Below are positions 1-64,000 of a stretch of 64,000 nt of DNA, piece by piece. The notes below the pieces were generated by a model. The model did not search any database. It was given only the letters and a program-made list of their open reading frames with translations, and was not told the origin of the DNA. The translations under genes and the position numbers were made by a program. The DNA lies in NCBI RefSeq assembly GCF_964340395.1, contig NC_135562.1:14524796-14588795 (forward strand). The letters run 5' to 3'. The number at the start of each line of letters is the position of its first letter. The first letter of the stretch is position 1. This stretch comes from Glandiceps talaboti (lineage: Eukaryota > Hemichordata > Enteropneusta > Spengelidae).

Positions 1-52034
<52,034 letters not shown>

Positions 52035-52780
52035 GATGTACATTTCACGGTACCAGGCATATGAAAGAAAGCTTAAAATAAAGACGACTTTTAGCAGCGA
52101 TGAAGACACATCGTACTGCTGTAGACCGTCTCTCTTCTCGCTTGTTGCGTACCACGTACTCCAATGTTACCGCTATACATAATTAATGTTGGGTCTGAAG
52201 TCAGTGTATTGATTTTTCTCCCTTTCTTCAATTCTTTGTTTCGTAATTCAATTTTCAGCTGCTGTAACTTTATAAATTTCGTGGAAAGTTATCTCAATCA
52301 GACACTAATACCGGCCTGCAACTTTTCCAACCGTAAGTTAACACAATTTACAAAATCGTCGCTTTGATGAGAAGACATTTTTGTATCATTACTTGGCGAT
52401 GCCAACTTTAAATCGATAACGGACCGCTTTCCATTGAAACTGAGATAGTTTCCTTTCTTTGATCATTATAGCAAACAAAAGGACAATCGATATATCTCTA
52501 CAAGTTGGAGATTCTGGAAAACACGTACAGACTAGCAACCCAATGACGTCATTGCAGCGGACAGGTCCACCTGAGCTGCAAGTAACCTGAACGATTGGTC
52601 GTTGAGGGCGATCTCTTCAAGTTTAATGTTCGTGGAAATGATACGATGTGTGCACAAGCTGAATTTAGTACTCAACGCCTGAAACTCACTTTTCGTGGTC
52701 TAAGCCTGAAACTACTTAAACATGAAACACCAATAATACTGTTCTAGTATAATATTTTCGTCGGCGTATGTCTTAAATCA

Positions 52781-52808
52781 TAGACCCTCGTTGGTGGAGG
52801 GTCTATGC
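52781..52808. other. Perfect 11-bp hairpin
   Basis: CATAGACCCTC, a 6-7 base loop, GAGGGTCTATG. A related half-site, catagaccctccaccaaggt, lies near 41,069, so it may be an end of a small foldback element. Confidence 0.55.
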
Positions 52809-53165
52809 CTCAAATGTAATAAAAACCATCCTTTGGCGTTGTTAGCCAAGTTGACGAAGGACCTCAAGTAATACTTTTTACTTTTTGAGGAAATTCTTGT
52901 GTTCAGAAGTCATTTTAAATATTCATTAAAAAAAAATATCACCATATATTTACATTGGTGGCGTTAAAGTGGTCTTGAATGCATCATATATTGTTTGTAT
53001 CATTTTTGACAACTTCACAGACAGCTATTTTCAGACAGCTATTTGTCAATGGAATAGTACTCATGACAGCTATGAACTTTGACATGTATGATGAACACTG
53101 CGATGTGTTTGGTTGCACTATTGAGCAACGTTGTCAAATAAAGTGTCTTGGTGTATTGTTACTTC

Positions 53166-53206
53166 ACAAGACAAGACAAGACAAGACAAGACAAGACAAG
53201 ACAAGA
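53166..53206. repeat. CAAGA pentamer microsatellite
   Basis: About eight CAAGA units. Confidence 0.9.
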
Positions 53207-53230
53207 TAGTATATTATTAATTTATTTCAC

Positions 53231-53484
53231 AACACTACACTACACAACACAACACAACACAACACAACACAAGTTAACACAACACTACACCACACTACAC
53301 TACACTACACAACACTACACTACATTACATAACACTACACTACACTACACTACACTACACAATACTACACTACACAAAACTACACTACACTACACTACAT
53401 TACATAACACTACACAACACTACACTACACTACACTACACTACAATACAATACAATACAATACAATACAATACAATACAATACA
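53231..53484. repeat. CACAA / CACTA / CAATA pentamer microsatellite
   Basis: The run passes from acaac through acact to aatac pentamers, ending near the SLC6 polyadenylation region. Confidence 0.92.
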
Positions 53485-53547
53485 GCTTATCTAGTGTTCA
53501 ATACACATTGCAAATATGTTTATTTCTTTATTTATGTATATACCCTC

Positions 53548-53553
53548 TTTATT
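53548..53553 (-). terminator. Candidate polyadenylation signal of SLC6 gene
   Basis: AATAAA on the minus strand lies about 90 bases after the SLC6 stop. Another AATAAA lies about 20 bases further on. No transcript evidence is available. Confidence 0.4.
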
Positions 53554-53640
53554 GTCAACAAATAGAAAAGAATACACAAAATTCTACCAATACACGCATG
53601 CTTAGATTATACTATCAGAATCACCATTGTGTTCGGGTTT

Positions 53641-61481
<7,841 letters not shown>

Positions 61482-64000
61482 CTGAAATAAAATCAAATTA
61501 AAAAATAATGAGATACGAACTGAGAAATAGTCGTCATATTTGTAGTATGCCTAAAAATAATTGTTTGGTTCCGGTTACCCGAACCCATCTAGTTTTTCAC
61601 TGCCGACCCTTAACTTTTTTTTATGTACTCGAAAAAGAATAAAATCGCGAAAATTGGGAAGTCTCTTGAGAAATAGAGGATGTGGAAGCTGATATGAACT
61701 TAAAAAGACAATATAAAACTATTCTTCCAATCTGTACAGGATGTACATCTTATATAGTGCGGGGGCATATGGCAGATTTTTTTGGTTTCGTGTGAAATTC
61801 ATGTTAATTTTTGCCAACATATCTCATTGTGTTCCCCATCATCTGAGCAATTAAAAAATATATGTTGGCAATTTTTATTTCAATATTAAGGGTAATTTTT
61901 GCTGCAATTTCATAAATGATGTAAAATCATGGTTTTTCTGTATATTGATGGCAAATTAGAATATGTGAACTGTACGATTGCTTTATATATGTATACATGT
62001 ACTTATGGGCATCCTGTAGACTATAAACCTGTAGACAGTTGTATAATTTTGCATTTGAATCACAATATTATAAATTCTGGCTTCTTTATTTGCATATCAT
62101 TTGCATATTATGTATGATGCTTCCGGCTTATTTGATTTCCTGTATTGTTTGATGTTGATTATTGCTATTCTTTCAAAAATGTACGCCAACCATGAATTAT
62201 TTCAGTTACTATGACAACTCTGGTTGGTTTTTATCTTTTAAAGCACTTGCAAGTCCACACCTTGACTATGCTTCCCCAGTGTCTTCCCCACAATTATATG
62301 AGTAGGGATATTGCATTTTTGGATAAAGTGCAGTGTCGGTTCACCAGGATGATTCCGCAGCTTGGTGGCTTGAATTATGAGGACAGTTACGCATATTGAA
62401 ACTGACAACTAGATGAATTAGAGCTGATTTGCTTGAAGTGTATAAACTTTTCCATTACATATTCTCCTTGATCCAGTTGTATTTTTCAAAGTATCTACTT
62501 CGACAACAAGGGGATTGAAATGATTTGAAGACAGATCCAGATTGGATATACCAAAATATTTTTTCAGTCGAAATATTGTAAACATTTGGAAGTTTACCAG
62601 AAAGGGTTATTGTTATTACTACACCAATTAAATCATTGTAATTACTTAGTAATTATTTTAATCCAGATTGGACATACGAAAATATTTTTCCAGTCAATAT
62701 GTCGTAGACATTTGGAACAGTTTATCAGAAAGGGTTATTGTGACTACATCAATTAATCATTTTAAAGTGTGTATTGATAACACCTCAGAACAGTAAGGGG
62801 TCTATAAAAGCATCAATGGCTTCCTTCCCCATGTACATTCATGGGTACATGCATCGTAAAAAAAAAAGGCATTCATTTATTGCATAGAACGACCCTTGCC
62901 AAATGATATGTCCTTTTGACCAATTTCGGCATATTGGTGTGACTTGTTATCAAGTGTACATACACACGTTAAAAATATTCCTTTTCAGATCTGGCATCTG
63001 GTTTTAATACGTATCTACACATGTAGTATTGAATCCTGGACAGGTACATTCTACACAGGATATAGAGTCCAAGTTTAGGTCTACACAAAATTTGAAATTT
63101 TATCTCTCAATATTAGAATACAAGTTACATAAATTGGACCTCTTGCAAATATTAGATAGAAAAGAAACATCACTCAGTAAAACACATTTAGAAACCTTTA
63201 GAATGTTTTACCCCCACTTTTGACCAATTTGACCAATTACTTTCTAGAGCAATGGAAAAAGTCAATATGGCAGCTACTTTAGAACGTTTTTGTTATTTGT
63301 TCTGTTCAGTTCTCCCTCTACGTTCTGTAGAAATATAATATTAAAAAGTAAATGAGTCGTTGTTAAAGGCATTTCACGAGTGCTTATTAATTTCCAACTT
63401 TGCAATGGTGTCAAAATGAGATAGACTTAGACATCAAGTTGGCATGTGACTACTTATTCCCAGCAATGAAGGTTATTTGTGTATGAGAATTACCAAAAGA
63501 TGTAGAAGGGCACATTCCTTGTTGCTTACGTTGAGGATTTGAATGTCACATTTTCTTTGAGTACTAAAACACGTGGAATGATAGCTAACAATGCAATAAA
63601 GTTTGATTTAAGATACTATTTTCTGGTGGGTTGGTGGTTTGGGTTGGGTGGTACATTAGAATATGTCTCTGCTGTTACGTTCAACCTTTATTCATGACTG
63701 ACCAAGAGGAATGTCGTTGCGTAATCGAATGTAAGAGTGCCTTCACGCTGAATAACTAAACTAAATATGAATATATTCATATTTTTCCTTTGAAATATTA
63801 TAAAAAGATATTCTTCAGATACTGAATTTATCATCTTTATTTTATACTACATTGTATTTTGTTCTGTTTTATTTTCGAATTTCGATGAAATAACGTAATC
63901 AAATGTAACAGCGGAGAACACGTCTATTCATGTTGTTCCTTTGAATTGACATGTAACGACGACTAAACAGCTATACTAGTAGAAACGTAGACAGTGCCGT
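61482..64000. other. SLC6 intron reaching the right edge
   Basis: No TM1-TM4 exon is found here. Apart from retrotransposon remnants at 62,205-62,800, nothing is recognised, and the frame at 63,029-63,223 is unassigned. Confidence 0.55.
62205..62800 (+). mobile_element. Decayed LINE C-terminal region with internal duplication
   Basis: The plus strand carries MSRDIAFLDKVQCRFTRMIP and QLGGLNYEDSY, the conserved segment after the RT thumb. It is followed by two diverged copies of an IWNSLSERVIVTTSINHFK-type ending at about 62,520-62,640 and 62,660-62,790. Stops and frameshifts abound. Confidence 0.7.

Larger units (their letters stand above)
52035..53540. other. Intergenic space between SLC6 end and giant gene start
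   Basis: This 1.5 kb holds a hairpin at 52,781 and two large microsatellites from 53,166. The giant gene's promoter should lie here, but no clear TATA or initiator can be fixed. Confidence 0.45.

Overview
The window is animal nuclear DNA. Genes are split by GT-AG introns, intergenic and intronic sequence is AT-rich and full of micro- and minisatellites, and coding exons are single extracellular modules (TSP1, C-type lectin, F5/8C, EGF, PAN, Link, fucolectin, fibrinogen-like) joined at phase-1 introns. A Link domain and a fucolectin domain in one exon-shuffled protein suggest a marine invertebrate deuterostome such as a lancelet or hemichordate. That is inference; no diagnostic marker is present.

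Region 1 (1-52,034, minus strand) is most of one giant gene. I can trace 42 in-phase coding exons from a signal-peptide start at 52,034 to a TSP1 exon at 4-174. The reading frame stays open for about 3,165 codons and the gene runs off the left edge. Domain order: signal peptide, PAN, F5/8C, three EGF, four alternating CTLD-TSP1 pairs, seven more TSP1, fucolectin-type (FTP), Link, F5/8C, short TSP1, PAN, fibrinogen-like, LamG/ConA-like, a 17-codon TSP1 stub, TSP1, F5/8C, TSP1 x2, F5/8C, TSP1. It is probably a secreted or matrix lectin-like recognition protein.

Region 2 (37,789-48,245) is a 10.5 kb intron inside the first F5/8C domain. It hosts a two-exon C2H2 zinc-finger gene on the opposite strand (41,523-44,137), whose finger array has been cut short by a two-base expansion of a G run. 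A decayed retrotransposon, palindromic elements and satellites surround it.

Region 3 (53,641-61,481, minus strand) is the 3' half of a neurotransmitter:sodium symporter (SLC6) gene in eight exons, TM5 to stop. Its 5' part lies beyond the right edge. The stop is 1.6 kb upstream of the giant gene's start, and both are on the same strand.

The most unusual signal is that several introns of the giant gene carry tandem arrays whose repeat unit is a copy of the edge of the neighbouring exon plus its splice junction. Exons 8, 24, 26 (both sides), 30 and 38 show this clearly. Single or double copies are seen at exons 13, 14 and 18. At exons 8 and 24 the copies keep a good splice donor, which puts a dozen or more decoy donors directly after the real one.
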